A stretch of DNA of 44,097 nucleotides from Desulfovibrio sp. (GCA_020060545.1 JAGUZX010000130.1:1-44097); one strand, 5' to 3'; shown: positions 7,191-15,583, counted from the stretch's first letter. The notes: generated by a model from the letters alone, not told the origin. Numbers and translations: made by a program.

Positions 7191-8063
7191 GTGGTTGTCA
7201 CGATAAACTGCGATTTGGAAAGCCTGAGGGAAAAGCTGCTGCGGCTTACTTTTGTCTACGGCTACCAGTGTGGCCGCTTTGTTCTCTCTTCCGGGCGCAC
7301 CAGCAGCTATTATATCGACGGGAAGCAGGTTACCATGTCGCCGGATGGGCTTGCGGCTACGGCCGCTTTTATGATCGCCTCCCTGCGGAAGAATAAAATC
7401 CCGGCGGATGCGGCCGGAGGGCTGACCCTGGGCGCAGACTCGATCGCCGCGGCCGTTGCCGTCCTGAGCCGTAATAAGGAAGGGCTCGCGCCGCTTTCCT
7501 GCTTTATTGTCCGCAAAGAGCAAAAGGGGCACGGCACCAGGTCACGCATCGAAGGGCCTTTTTACAGCGGGATCCGGGCGGTGATCGTCGATGATGTATT
7601 GACCACGGGCGCATCCATTTTAAGCGCGGCGAAAGCGGTTGAGGAAGCCGGGGGCAGGGTTGCCGCCGGCTATGTCCTGGCAGACCGGATGGAAGGCGGT
7701 TATGAAGCGGTAACCGCGGCCGGCTATCCCCTGGAAGCGATTATAACGCGGGCGGAGCTGGAGGCCCTGCAGCAGCGCCTTGAAAAGCGCTACCCGCTTC
7801 TCTTCGCTTCGCTGCAGCAAGAAGCGGTAGACTGGAGGAGCGTCCCCTGGGCCGAAACGGCCGCAACCGATCCCGGGCTTCACGCCCGGTTGGAGCGGTT
7901 AACGAACCGCTTGGGCCGGATCCGGCCGGACGAGAGCGGCAAGGTGTTTTCAGCCGCCGCGGCGCGGGAAGTGCTGCGCGCAGTCAAGGCGGTGGAGCTG
8001 CTCCCGGACGGAAAAGAAGAAGCGTTAAAAATTTTAGCCCGGGTTGAGCAATACCCCGGGTAG
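7191..8063 (+). CDS. pyrE: Orotate phosphoribosyltransferase-like protein with C-terminal extension
   Basis: A PRPP-dependent phosphoribosyltransferase of the PyrE type; PyrE converts orotate and PRPP to OMP in pyrimidine synthesis. Seen: VYGYQCGRFVLSSGRTSSYYID (substrate loop, near residue 25), GLTLGADSIAAAVAV, FIVRKEQKGHGTRSRIEG (flexible loop with conserved Lys and His) and the PRPP motif AVIVDDVLTTGASI (about 131-144). The family usually has 185-215 residues; this protein has 290. The last 80-90 residues, from about WRSVPWAETAATDP onward, are helical and unrecognised. The start is GTG 7191-7193 with a weak GGCGGG upstream. It stands alone on the plus strand, convergent with glycerate kinase, and no other pyr gene is nearby. 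A salvage or related PRTase is possible. Confidence 0.8.
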   Translation: MVVTINCDLESLREKLLRLTFVYGYQCGRFVLSSGRTSSYYIDGKQVTMSPDGLAATAAFMIASLRKNKIPADAAGGLTLGADSIAAAVAVLSRNKEGLAPLSCFIVRKEQKGHGTRSRIEGPFYSGIRAVIVDDVLTTGASILSAAKAVEEAGGRVAAGYVLADRMEGGYEAVTAAGYPLEAIITRAELEALQQRLEKRYPLLFASLQQEAVDWRSVPWAETAATDPGLHARLERLTNRLGRIRPDESGKVFSAAAAREVLRAVKAVELLPDGKEEALKILARVEQYPG

Positions 8064-8094
8064 TAAAAGAAAAACGGAGGCCCGCCCCAAACCT

Positions 8095-8147
8095 GTAGGG
8101 GCGAGGCATGCCTAGCTAGCCCGCAAAAGATGCATACCTCACCCTAC
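8095..8147. repeat. TGTAGGGGCG-type imperfect palindrome between convergent pyrE and glycerate kinase
   Basis: GTAGGGGCGAGGCATGC (from 8095) pairs imperfectly with GCATACCTCACCCTAC (8132-8147), forming a hairpin on either strand. The stop codon of glycerate kinase (TAG, 8144-8146) lies inside the right arm. Related sequences occur at 9319-9344 and 31354-31373. Confidence 0.7.
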
Positions 8148-9307
8148 TGGCACCCATGAAAACGTGACCCGAGCCGCAGCAGGAGCATGGCTCGCCGCGC
8201 CGCGTTTTCCAGGAGCGCCGCGGCCCGCTCCATCGCTTCAGCCAGGGTGGCCGGCCCGTCCATAATGGAAAGCATGGCCGCAATACCCTCTTTTTCCGCC
8301 GCCTCCTGGTCAAGGCTGACCTTTCCCGCCAGGATCAGGACGGGGACCCCAAAACCGCGGGCCAAGCGGGCCACGCCGACGGGGACCTTGCCGTGCAGGG
8401 ACTGGGCGTTAATCTCCCCCTCCCCGGTAATGACCAGGCTTGCCCCGCCTTCCCGCAGGAGCCGGGGCAGCCCCGCCAGCTCCATGATTGTTTCAATTCC
8501 GGAGACCAGCCTCGCCCCGAGCACCCCGGCCATCCCGCCCCCGATCCCGCCTGCGGCGCCGCCGCCCGGCAGGCTGTCAATCCGGCGGTTGAGATCTTTG
8601 GCCACAACGGCGGCAAACCGGCGTAAACCTTGATCCAACAGCGGCAGCTGCCCGGCGGCTGCTCCCTTCTGGGGAGCGTAAATATAGGCCGCACCCCGCG
8701 GGCCGTAAAGGGGGTTGTCGACGTCACAACCCAGAACCAGTTCAGCGTTACCGAGAAGAGAGAGGGCGGGCGCGGGATCGATACAGTCCAGATCGCCGAG
8801 CGAAGCGGCGCCGCGGCCGATCGCCCGCCCGGAACGATCCAGCATCCTTACGCCGAGCGCCTGCAACGCGCCGGCCCCGGCATCACAGGTAGCGCTGCCG
8901 CCCAACCCGACAAACACGCTCCGGCAGCCGCTGCGCAGCGCTTCCCTGATTAACTCGCCAGTCCCGAAGCTGGTTGCCCGCAAGGGATCCCGGCGGTTTG
9001 CCGCAACGAGGGCCAGCCCCGAGGCGGCGGCGGTTTCAACCACAGCCATGGCCCCGTCTCCGGTCAGACCCCAAAAACCTTCAACCGGATCGCCCAGCGG
9101 GCCGGTAACCTTCTTTTGAAAAATACGGCCCCCGGTCGCCCTGACGATGCATTCCGTCGTCCCGTCTCCGCCGTCGGCCAGGGGCACCTGGATGATCTCC
9201 CGCCCCGGAAAAACCGCCCTTACGCCCGCGGCCACCGCTTCCGCCGCCTGCACGGCGCTAAGGGATCCCTTAAAGGCGTTGGGAGCAATGATAATTTTTC
9301 CTGGCAT
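8144..9307 (-). CDS. glxK: Glycerate kinase, GlxK/GarK family
   Basis: Phosphorylates D-glycerate with ATP, to 2-phosphoglycerate in the GarK/GlxK class. The 387-residue protein has family blocks in order: IIIAPNAFKGSLSAVQAAEA at the N-terminus, PLADGGDGTTE, GLGGSATCDAGAGALQALG, LGCDVDNPLYGPRGAA, GGGAAGGIGGGMAGVLGA, VITGEGEINAQSLHGKVPVG and PVLILAGKVS. Length fits the family. The ATG has GGAGG seven bases upstream. A TGTAGGGGCG repeat lies just before its ribosome-binding site and another supplies its stop codon. No other glycerate or glyoxylate genes are nearby, so the physiological role is open (serine or glycerate use is possible). Confidence 0.95.
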   Translation of the reverse strand: MPGKIIIAPNAFKGSLSAVQAAEAVAAGVRAVFPGREIIQVPLADGGDGTTECIVRATGGRIFQKKVTGPLGDPVEGFWGLTGDGAMAVVETAAASGLALVAANRRDPLRATSFGTGELIREALRSGCRSVFVGLGGSATCDAGAGALQALGVRMLDRSGRAIGRGAASLGDLDCIDPAPALSLLGNAELVLGCDVDNPLYGPRGAAYIYAPQKGAAAGQLPLLDQGLRRFAAVVAKDLNRRIDSLPGGGAAGGIGGGMAGVLGARLVSGIETIMELAGLPRLLREGGASLVITGEGEINAQSLHGKVPVGVARLARGFGVPVLILAGKVSLDQEAAEKEGIAAMLSIMDGPATLAEAMERAAALLENAARRAMLLLRLGSRFHGCQ

Positions 9308-9318
9308 TGTCTACCTCC

Positions 9319-9344
9319 GGGCGCAGCTCGCTGCGCCCCTACAA
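9319..9344 (-). repeat. TGTAGGGGCG repeat with hairpin upstream of glycerate kinase
   Basis: GGGCGCAG (9319-9326) and CTGCGCCC (9331-9338) form an 8-bp stem with loop CTCG. On the minus strand the element reads TGTAGGGGCGCAGCGAGC and abuts the GGAGG of glxK. Confidence 0.7.
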
Positions 9345-9347
9345 AAT

Positions 9348-9466
9348 GGGAGGTGAGAGGTAAGAGGTGAGATGTTGGATGTGAGAGAAAAAAATGCTGG
9401 TTTCTGAAATCTCTGCCTCTCCCTTTCTCACTTCTATCTTCTCACATCTCACATCTCACATCTCAA
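9348..9466. repeat. Low-complexity GTGAGA/TCTCAC repeats
   Basis: Forward copies of GGTGAGAGGTAAGAGGTGAG (from about 9351) face inverted copies of a 10-bp unit TCTCACATCT (about 9438-9465, near-perfect tandem). The two halves can pair into a long imperfect hairpin between glycerate kinase and the UspA gene. No coding sequence is evident. Confidence 0.6.
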
Positions 9467-9467
9467 T

Positions 9468-10316
9468 TTACCCTTTCATCAGCAGGATCGGGCGGTTTGA
9501 CCGCCGCACCACGGGATCGGCGGTGCTGCCGATGATCAGCTCGTCGATCATCCCGCGGCCGCGCCTGGAGATTGCTGTAAGCGCAACGTCGCGATCCCCG
9601 GCTACTTTCACGATCTCTTCCGAGGAAATCCCGACCACGACGCTGATCTCCGCGTCCATCCCCCGCTCTTTGAACTCCTGCTGCCAGACTTTAAGTTTTT
9701 CCACCGCTTTCTTCTTGTTCTCCTCCACCTGCTCCACGGTATAGCCCTCATCGACGACATGGAGCAGAATTACCTTGTCAAAGATACCGGGGTTTTCCTT
9801 GAAGAAGTCAAAGATCTGCAGGGAATGGCGTGAAAAGTCGGTTGCCAGGAGTGCGGTCGCCGCCTGTCCTTCCCGGAAGATCGCCTTCCGTACCGGCTTC
9901 CCGCTTTCTTTGCTGTATTTTTCGATCAAGACCGGTTTTTTGGTGACCCGGATCACGTCGGCCACGGTACTGCCCAGGAAGAGCTCCCGGACCAGGCTTC
10001 CCTCCCCGATGGAACCGATCAGGATCAGGCTTACATTCTCTTCCTCGGCGGAATTCCTGATTTCCTCTACCGGGCTGCCGACAGGCTGGTATATCTTCAC
10101 TTTCACGCCTTGTTCCTCGAGCTCTTTCCTTTTTTCTTCAACCTGGCTCAAAAAACGGCGGCGGTGCGCCCCGATACCCCGCCCGGCGATTTCCATCCTG
10201 ATGACATGGATGATAATCAGCTCCTCCAGGCCCATCTTTATCAGGTCCGGAACCGCATTGAGCAGCTCCAGCGCCGGACCGGAAAAGTCGACTGCAACCA
10301 GTACTTTTTTAAACAT
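9468..10316 (-). CDS. Tandem universal stress protein (two UspA domains)
   Basis: A 282-residue cytoplasmic protein with two UspA folds. Domain 1 (about 1-140) starts MFKKVLVAVDFSGPALELLN and ends with LILIGSIGEGSLVRELFLGSTVADVIR, close to the ATP-binding G-2X-G-9X-G(S/T) pattern. Domain 2 (about 150-282) starts ATALLATDFSRHSLQIFDFF and ends with ISRRGRGMIDELIIGSTADPVVRRSNRPILLMKG. Both glycine motifs are intact, so nucleotide binding is plausible. The ATG follows GGAGG. It lies 124 bp after a receiver-only response regulator on the same strand; Usp genes are often near stress two-component systems, but a functional link is inferred. Confidence 0.92.
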   Translation of the reverse strand: MFKKVLVAVDFSGPALELLNAVPDLIKMGLEELIIIHVIRMEIAGRGIGAHRRRFLSQVEEKRKELEEQGVKVKIYQPVGSPVEEIRNSAEEENVSLILIGSIGEGSLVRELFLGSTVADVIRVTKKPVLIEKYSKESGKPVRKAIFREGQAATALLATDFSRHSLQIFDFFKENPGIFDKVILLHVVDEGYTVEQVEENKKKAVEKLKVWQQEFKERGMDAEISVVVGISSEEIVKVAGDRDVALTAISRRGRGMIDELIIGSTADPVVRRSNRPILLMKG

Positions 10317-10440
10317 CTTTCCTGCCTCCTCCCGGTTTACCTGTTTGATACTTTCGCTTCGTCTTCGCGGAATTCCTTTTTAACCGGGCCATAAAAAAGG
10401 CGTCCGTTTAAGAACGCCAGTAGTCCGGTTCCAAAATTGT

Positions 10441-10821
10441 CTAAGAGTGTGCATCTTCCGGGATAAATTTTTTGAGGATATCCCAGAGCTCCTGCGGCCG
10501 GAACGGCTTGGTCATGTATGCGTCGGCGCCCAGCTCGAGGGCTCTCTGCCGGTCTTCTTCGCCCGCTTTCGCGGTAAGGACGATCACCGGGATCGCTTTG
10601 GTGGCGCTGTCGCCCTTCAGCGCTCCCAGCACCTCAAATCCGTCAACTTTGGGCAGCAGCAAATCGAGGAGGACTAAATCCGGCTTGTCCCGCCCGATAT
10701 ACTCCAGGGCCGCTTCACCGTCCTCCACTACTTCCACGTGGTAACCTACGGCATCCAGGCAGGTCCGGACCCCCAGGATAATGTTTTTTTCATCTTCAAC
10801 CAGCAGTACTTTTTTGGTCAT
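10441..10821 (-). CDS. Single-domain response regulator (CheY-like receiver)
   Basis: A 126-residue stand-alone receiver domain. It has the acidic pair E9-D10-E11 (VEDE), phosphoacceptor Asp53 (LVLLDLLLP), Thr83 (VLTAK) and Lys105 (MTKPF), so all catalytic and switch residues are present. There is no output domain, so it must act by protein contact or in a phosphorelay. It starts 25 bp after the stop of the PAS histidine kinase, on the same strand and with a GGAGG site, which makes that kinase its likely partner. Confidence 0.94.
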   Translation of the reverse strand: MTKKVLLVEDEKNIILGVRTCLDAVGYHVEVVEDGEAALEYIGRDKPDLVLLDLLLPKVDGFEVLGALKGDSATKAIPVIVLTAKAGEEDRQRALELGADAYMTKPFRPQELWDILKKFIPEDAHS

Positions 10822-10846
10822 CCTTTAACCTCCTCCGCGTCTAACC

Positions 10847-11929
10847 TTAGATATTTATTTGTTCTTCGTTGCGGTAAAGGGGAAAGGTAAAGGTAAATGT
10901 GGTCCCCTTTCCTTCTTCGCTTTCAGCCCATATTTCTCCGCCGTGCGCCATCACGATATCCTTGGCGATGGCCAGGCCGAGCCCCACGCCGCCTTTTGTT
11001 TTTCCGGGCTCGCGCACCTGGATATATTTACGGAATATTTTATCGAGGTATTCCTTGGGAATGCCGCTGCCCGTATCGATAACGGAGAAAAAAAGCCGGC
11101 TGCCCCTTTGCCGCACTTTGACAGTAATGGTCCCGCCCGCTTCCGTATAGCGCAGGGCGTTGCCGATCAAATTGGTGAGGACCCAGACGGACTTGTTGAA
11201 ATCGGCCACTACAGGGGGGATTTCGGGCGGAAGATCGGCAATCAGTTCGACCCCCTTGCTCTCGGCCTGGATTTTAAGCGGCCGGACCGCTTCCTGGACC
11301 AACCCGGCTACATCCAGCGGTTCAGTCTCCACGTAGATTGTCCCTGACTCGATCCGGGACAGCTCGAGTAAATTGTCGATGAGCCTGGTCAGCCGCTCGC
11401 AGTCGGAACCGATAGCCTCGAGGACTTCTTTGCCCCGCGGCGTCAGGTCTCCGAGCATCCCTTCCCGGAGCATTTCCACGCCCACGATGATTGTTGTCAG
11501 CGGTGTCCTGAACTCGTGGGAAACGATTGAAACAAAATCACTTTTAATCTTTTCCATTTCGTGAAAGCGGGTGACATCGGTGAGCTGGACCAGCGCGCCC
11601 CAGAGTTGCTCCCGGTGGATCACCGGGTTGATGGCGATTTTAAAAAAGTAGCGCTGATCCAGGCGCTTGACTTTAACGGTGGCCCTTTCGTACGAGCATT
11701 CCAGGGGCATGCCCTGCTCCAGGACATCCGCCAGCAGCTCCCTGATTTTTTTGATGCCTGTAATCTCCGCCAGCGGCTTGCCCCGCGCCGCATCCGGGTC
11801 GGTGCGGAAGATCTCCCCGGCGACCCGGTTCATCCAGGTCACATTCTGCCGCCGGTCGGTCATAAATAGGGCGTCTGAAAGGCAGCTTGAAACGGTCTCC
11901 AGATTGACCGGCTCCGGTAATTTAGCCAA
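10847..11929 (-). CDS. Cytoplasmic PAS-domain sensor histidine kinase
   Basis: A 360-residue kinase without membrane segments. The PAS domain (about 10-120) includes ALFMTDRRQNVTWMNRVAGEIF. The HisKA helix contains SHEFRTPLTTI with the phosphorylated His near residue 139. HATPase_c shows the N box NLIGNALRYTEAGG, G1 DTGSGIP and G2 GGVGLGLAIAKDIVMAHGG. All motifs needed for autophosphorylation are present. The start is TTG 11927-11929 with a weak GGCGGG upstream; no better in-frame start exists before the PAS domain. The signal is unknown; a soluble PAS kinase usually senses redox, ligand or an internal cue. It is cotranscribed with the receiver gene downstream. Confidence 0.93.
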   Translation of the reverse strand: MAKLPEPVNLETVSSCLSDALFMTDRRQNVTWMNRVAGEIFRTDPDAARGKPLAEITGIKKIRELLADVLEQGMPLECSYERATVKVKRLDQRYFFKIAINPVIHREQLWGALVQLTDVTRFHEMEKIKSDFVSIVSHEFRTPLTTIIVGVEMLREGMLGDLTPRGKEVLEAIGSDCERLTRLIDNLLELSRIESGTIYVETEPLDVAGLVQEAVRPLKIQAESKGVELIADLPPEIPPVVADFNKSVWVLTNLIGNALRYTEAGGTITVKVRQRGSRLFFSVIDTGSGIPKEYLDKIFRKYIQVREPGKTKGGVGLGLAIAKDIVMAHGGEIWAESEEGKGTTFTFTFPLYRNEEQINI

Positions 11930-12074
11930 TTTCCCGCCCGCCTTTCTTTAAATATTCAGCGTAGTCCGGTCTCAGAGGTGAATAGCGGCAATTATCTCTT
12001 TTATTATATCATTGACAAGACTTTTTTGAAAGACTTAAGTCCGCCCAATCGCCGTCATCTCTATTCGGTTATCT

Positions 12075-12479
12075 CTATTCGACAATTCCGCCGTCGACAT
12101 ACCACTTGCCGTCTTTTTTGATTGTCCTGATCCGGTTCAACTCGGTCCTGGGCTGCCCGAATAAAACCAGGGTCACCGATACCTCCACCAGGGCCTCAAA
12201 TTCCGAAACCCGCTCCACCGGGCCGATCGCGTAATTCTGCAGTTCAATCATCTCCATGAACTTGCGGGTAAAAGCGAGTTCCTCCTCGCTGCCCTTCCAG
12301 CCGGTGCTCAAGCTCAGCATCCCGTCAAAATCGCCGTTTTTAAATGCTTCCAGGTACGCTTCCACAAGCTTCTGCGGTGACGATTGCGGCCCTTTTGGCG
12401 CAACGGCGCAGCCGCCCGCGGCGGCCGGAACGACAAGCAGGCAAATCAGAAACGCCAGGGTCAACCCGGGTTTAAGCAT
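12075..12479 (-). CDS. Small lipoprotein, NTF2-like (DUF4878-like)
   Basis: A 134-residue exported protein. Residues 1-23 form a lipoprotein signal peptide ending AAAGGC, with Cys24 as the probable lipid site. The mature part reads QKLVEAYLEAFKNGDFDGMLSLST, then a stretch of beta strands ending in IKKDGKWYVDGGIVE. This fold pattern (helix, then KDGKWYV near the end) is seen in DUF4878/NTF2-like lipoproteins. Function is unknown. It is separated by 145 bp from the downstream kinase gene and by the terminator at 12628-12660 from the ligase operon, so it is probably its own unit. Confidence 0.75.
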   Translation of the reverse strand: MLKPGLTLAFLICLLVVPAAAGGCAVAPKGPQSSPQKLVEAYLEAFKNGDFDGMLSLSTGWKGSEEELAFTRKFMEMIELQNYAIGPVERVSEFEALVEVSVTLVLFGQPRTELNRIRTIKKDGKWYVDGGIVE

Positions 12480-12627
12480 GTTCAGGACACCCCTATTCAG
12501 TTATTCGAAACCCGGTGGCCAGAATGCAGAATGATGCAGGGTTGCTGTGGCTCCCATCACCCTTTCATTCCGGCTCCCGGGTAGTAGTTATTATTATTTT
12601 ACCCCCGGCCGGGTTATGAACACAGGC

Positions 12628-12660
12628 AAAAAATACCCCCCTGCCCGGCAGGGGGGTATT
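12628..12660 (-). terminator. Rho-independent terminator of the symporter/CoA-ligase operon
   Basis: Arms 12632-12645 and 12647-12660 (AATACCCCCCTGCC and its complement) form a very strong stem, followed on the minus strand by TTTTTT (12628-12633). It is 29 bp after the last ligase gene. Confidence 0.92.
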
Positions 12661-12688
12661 GTGATGGCACCGTTTGCTTTCGGGTAGA

Positions 12689-14104
12689 TCAAGCCGGCCG
12701 GCGGTCAAAAAACCGCTGTTCGGTGATATTCCTTTCCAGGCCGATCGTGTTGACAATTCCATCCAGGGCGCCGGTTTCAACGGTGACCGGGACCTTAAAC
12801 CGCTCCCGGATCTCGCGTTCCAGCGAGGCCACCGTTTCCCGCTCATCCGACCCTTTAACCGCCTTGACCACCAGCCTCAGGCTCTCCGCTTTATCCTTGG
12901 CGACAATCTCGGCGTACCACTGCAGGACATCTTCCCGGCCGATCATGAAGCCGGCAAGGGCGTTGCCGTTGAACGCCAGCCCGCCGTCCCGGCCCTGGAG
13001 CGTAAAGTAAAGGTGTTTCTGCTCGATATCGCCCAGGAGGCGCGGCACCGTCCGCTTGCAGTGGGGGCAGGGCTCATGGGTGAGGCCGCCGGTGGCGATG
13101 TCACCGGTGCGGAACCGGAGCAGCACCGTGCCCCGCGCATCCAGGTTGGTGACGACCACTTCTCCGGCTTCCCCGTCAGGCTTGCTTGCGCCCGTTTCGG
13201 GATCCACGATCTCCACCAGGGTGTGATCCGGATTGGTGTGATAGCCGCAGCCCGGCTCGCATTCCGCCCACCCCGCCTTGGCTTCGGAAAGGAAATAAAT
13301 CCGCCGGACCAGGTTGTTCGCGGCCTGGAGCTCGGACATCAGCTTCTTGATTCGCTCCACCTGGATCAGCGGCGTGTAACCCATGCCGATGATCACCCGC
13401 TCCAGGTGTTTCGGCTGTAAGCCGAAATGTTCCAGCGTTTGCAGGGTAAATTGGGCGTAAGCGGGAAAAGTGGCCAAAACCGGCGCTTCCATGTTATCCA
13501 GGGCGCGCAGGATTTTTTCCATCCCCAGGACGCGGCCGCCGCCTGTCTGCAGCGCCGTTGAACCGAGGTTAATCGTGGTATGAAAAATCTGCCAGAAAGA
13601 AACGTTCGGCGCGTAGCTAAACGCGTTGACCAGCGTGTCATCCCGCCCCAGGCCGAAGATATCAAACGATCTTAACCCGGCCTCTTTCAGGTTCTCCAGG
13701 TCGTGCCTGGTATAGGTTATGGGGACCGGCGCCGCCGTCCGGCCCGCCGTAAAGAACAGCTGGTTTAACCTGTACTCCAGCGGATCCGCACCCTTGTCCT
13801 TTTTCCCGAAGAGCCCTCCTCTGCTTTTCTTATCAGTATCACTGGGCAGTTCCAGAACGAATTTTTTCGGCTGAAAAGGGTCCTCCGCGGAGGGCAAAAG
13901 ATCTCGCTTGCTTGTAAACGGCAGCCTCTTGATGTCTTCAACGCCCTTGATCGCCGCGGGATCAACCCCCGCTGTTTCAAATAGAGAGCGGTAAAAGGGG
14001 TGTCTTACCGCCAGCTCCTCTCCAACCATGCTGCGAAGCAGTTCGTCCTGCATTTTTTTAATATTTTGGGCCGGCATCCGGCTGACTTTTGACCATGCCT
14101 GCAT
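12689..14104 (-). CDS. PaaK-like CoA ligase paralogue, catalytic lysine position not conserved
   Basis: A 471-residue member of the phenylacetate-CoA ligase (PaaK) branch of adenylating enzymes. Visible motifs: FTAGRTAAPVPITYTRHDL at the P-loop position, YFLSEAKAGWAE at the A5 position, RFRTGD (A7-A8) and a CPHCKRTVPR cysteine cluster. Two features differ from typical PaaK. The P-loop SSGTTGKP is replaced by TAGRTAAP. The C-terminal GKAxRV stretch that carries the catalytic Lys reads NITEQRFFDRR, with Thr where the neighbouring paralogue has Lys. It starts at ATG 14102-14104 with GAGGAGGG upstream, 21 bp after the first ligase gene, so the two are translated from one mRNA. It may be an inactive partner or use other chemistry. 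The acid substrate is unknown. Confidence 0.85.
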   Translation of the reverse strand: MQAWSKVSRMPAQNIKKMQDELLRSMVGEELAVRHPFYRSLFETAGVDPAAIKGVEDIKRLPFTSKRDLLPSAEDPFQPKKFVLELPSDTDKKSRGGLFGKKDKGADPLEYRLNQLFFTAGRTAAPVPITYTRHDLENLKEAGLRSFDIFGLGRDDTLVNAFSYAPNVSFWQIFHTTINLGSTALQTGGGRVLGMEKILRALDNMEAPVLATFPAYAQFTLQTLEHFGLQPKHLERVIIGMGYTPLIQVERIKKLMSELQAANNLVRRIYFLSEAKAGWAECEPGCGYHTNPDHTLVEIVDPETGASKPDGEAGEVVVTNLDARGTVLLRFRTGDIATGGLTHEPCPHCKRTVPRLLGDIEQKHLYFTLQGRDGGLAFNGNALAGFMIGREDVLQWYAEIVAKDKAESLRLVVKAVKGSDERETVASLEREIRERFKVPVTVETGALDGIVNTIGLERNITEQRFFDRRPA

Positions 14105-14125
14105 GTGATCCCTCCTCAGGCGATT

Positions 14126-15583
14126 TTACTTGGGGCGATTGTCGACGATTCTTTTTTCTTTCAGTTCCGTCTCCATGCCCAACTGCTTGACCAACTCCGG
14201 CACAGTGCGGAAAACTAAGCCGGTTAAAGAAACCTCGGTGTCCCTGAGTATCTTCTGCTTAAGATCAGCGGCCAGTTTCTCCTGGTCGACACCCTGCTTT
14301 GCGGCCACATAAAGGTAGATTTCATCCAGGTCGAACGGATCGTCGTTGCGCTTCTTCATTTCAACCTGCCATTCTTCCACTTCCGGGTGGCTCATCAACA
14401 GGGGGAAGAAGTTGTTCAGGTTCACCAGCGTACCCTTAACCTTGGTCATGCTGAACTCCTTGAACTCAGACTTGCGCTGGATATTGGAGCTGATCCGCGG
14501 CACGGTGCGGCCGCAGTTGGGGCACGGTTCAAAGAGGATGCCACCCTTGGCCACGTCGCCGGTGCGGTAGCGCAGGACGCAGGTACCGCGCCAGTCCAGG
14601 GCGGTATAGACGATTTCCCCGTCCTCGCCTTCGCCGACCGGTTCTCCCGACTCAGGATCGACGATCTCGAATACTTCCATGTCGGGGTAGATGTGGTAAC
14701 CGAAGTATTCATTGTGGGAGGGGCATTCGCCCCAGGCAACCTTGGCTTCGGTCATGCCGTAAGTGGCCAGAACCATCACGTCGCTCGCCCCAAGCTCGGT
14801 AAAAAGTTCTTTAATCTTCTCTTTCAGCCCCGGCGGCACCCGCTCGCCACCAAAGAAGATCTTTTTCACCGACGAAAAATCGCGGCCCTGCTTGACCGCC
14901 TCCCGCAGGAAATAGTAGCAGTAACCGGGGATGAATACGGCCACGGTTGGGCGCAGATATTCAAATGCGTCCATCAGGCTCCGGGTCCCGACAATCTTGC
15001 CGCCGCCGCTGTGGTAAACAGGCATGTTCATTTTATCGCCCGCAAAGTAGGTCTGCCAGAATGCCAGGTGCGGCGCGAAAGGAAAACAGTTGATCGTTAC
15101 ATCATCAGGGGTAACACCAAAAACATTGAGAAGCCGGTAGCCCGATTCACGCAGGTTTTCAAGGTCCCTCTTCGAATAAACAAACGGCGTTGGCATAGCC
15201 GTGCGTCCCGTGGTGAAATGCATATGGACCGGCTTAAAATCGTAAACCCTCTCCTCCACCATCGCTTTGCCCCCGGTCATCGACATCTTGGCCAGGTGCC
15301 CGTATTTCTCTGTAACTTCCTCGTCGGGGCGGATGATAAAATCTTTATGCTTTTGCGGTTCTTCGTCGGTGGGGGCGATGTCCCACTTATAGGTAAACGG
15401 CAGGTACTTCAGATCCTCGATCCCCTTGATTTTGAAGGGGTCTATTTTCCGTTCCTTCATCAGGGCGCTGTAACGGGGGCTGTAGAGATAGATCTGGTTG
15501 CCGATAAACGCGCGCAGCTTGCGGTCCTGCATCTCCTTGATCTGTTTATACGGCATCTTGCATAGCTTTTCCCAGTTTTCCAT
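14126..15583 (-). CDS. PaaK-like acyl/aryl-CoA ligase
   Basis: An adenylate-forming ligase of the phenylacetate-CoA ligase type (485 residues), which would activate a carboxylic acid with ATP and CoA. Motifs: HFTTGRTAMPTPFVYSKRDL aligned with the PaaK P-loop (an Arg replaces the usual second-half Thr), YGMTEAKVAWGEC (A5), RYRTGD, CPNCGRTVPR and a C-terminal LKEKRIVDNR that keeps the catalytic Lys. I chose ATG 15581-15583 because GGGAGGTGA precedes it; earlier in-frame codons have no such site. It follows a sodium:solute symporter gene, which suggests that the symporter imports the acid and this enzyme traps it as the CoA ester. Whether the substrate is aromatic or short-chain cannot be read from the sequence. 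Confidence 0.87.
   Translation of the reverse strand: MENWEKLCKMPYKQIKEMQDRKLRAFIGNQIYLYSPRYSALMKERKIDPFKIKGIEDLKYLPFTYKWDIAPTDEEPQKHKDFIIRPDEEVTEKYGHLAKMSMTGGKAMVEERVYDFKPVHMHFTTGRTAMPTPFVYSKRDLENLRESGYRLLNVFGVTPDDVTINCFPFAPHLAFWQTYFAGDKMNMPVYHSGGGKIVGTRSLMDAFEYLRPTVAVFIPGYCYYFLREAVKQGRDFSSVKKIFFGGERVPPGLKEKIKELFTELGASDVMVLATYGMTEAKVAWGECPSHNEYFGYHIYPDMEVFEIVDPESGEPVGEGEDGEIVYTALDWRGTCVLRYRTGDVAKGGILFEPCPNCGRTVPRISSNIQRKSEFKEFSMTKVKGTLVNLNNFFPLLMSHPEVEEWQVEMKKRNDDPFDLDEIYLYVAAKQGVDQEKLAADLKQKILRDTEVSLTGLVFRTVPELVKQLGMETELKEKRIVDNRPK

Noticed and set aside
7077-7532. N-terminal extension of the radical SAM protein
   Set aside because: The extra frame is antisense to pyrE and a GGAGG-ATG start exists at 7074-7076.
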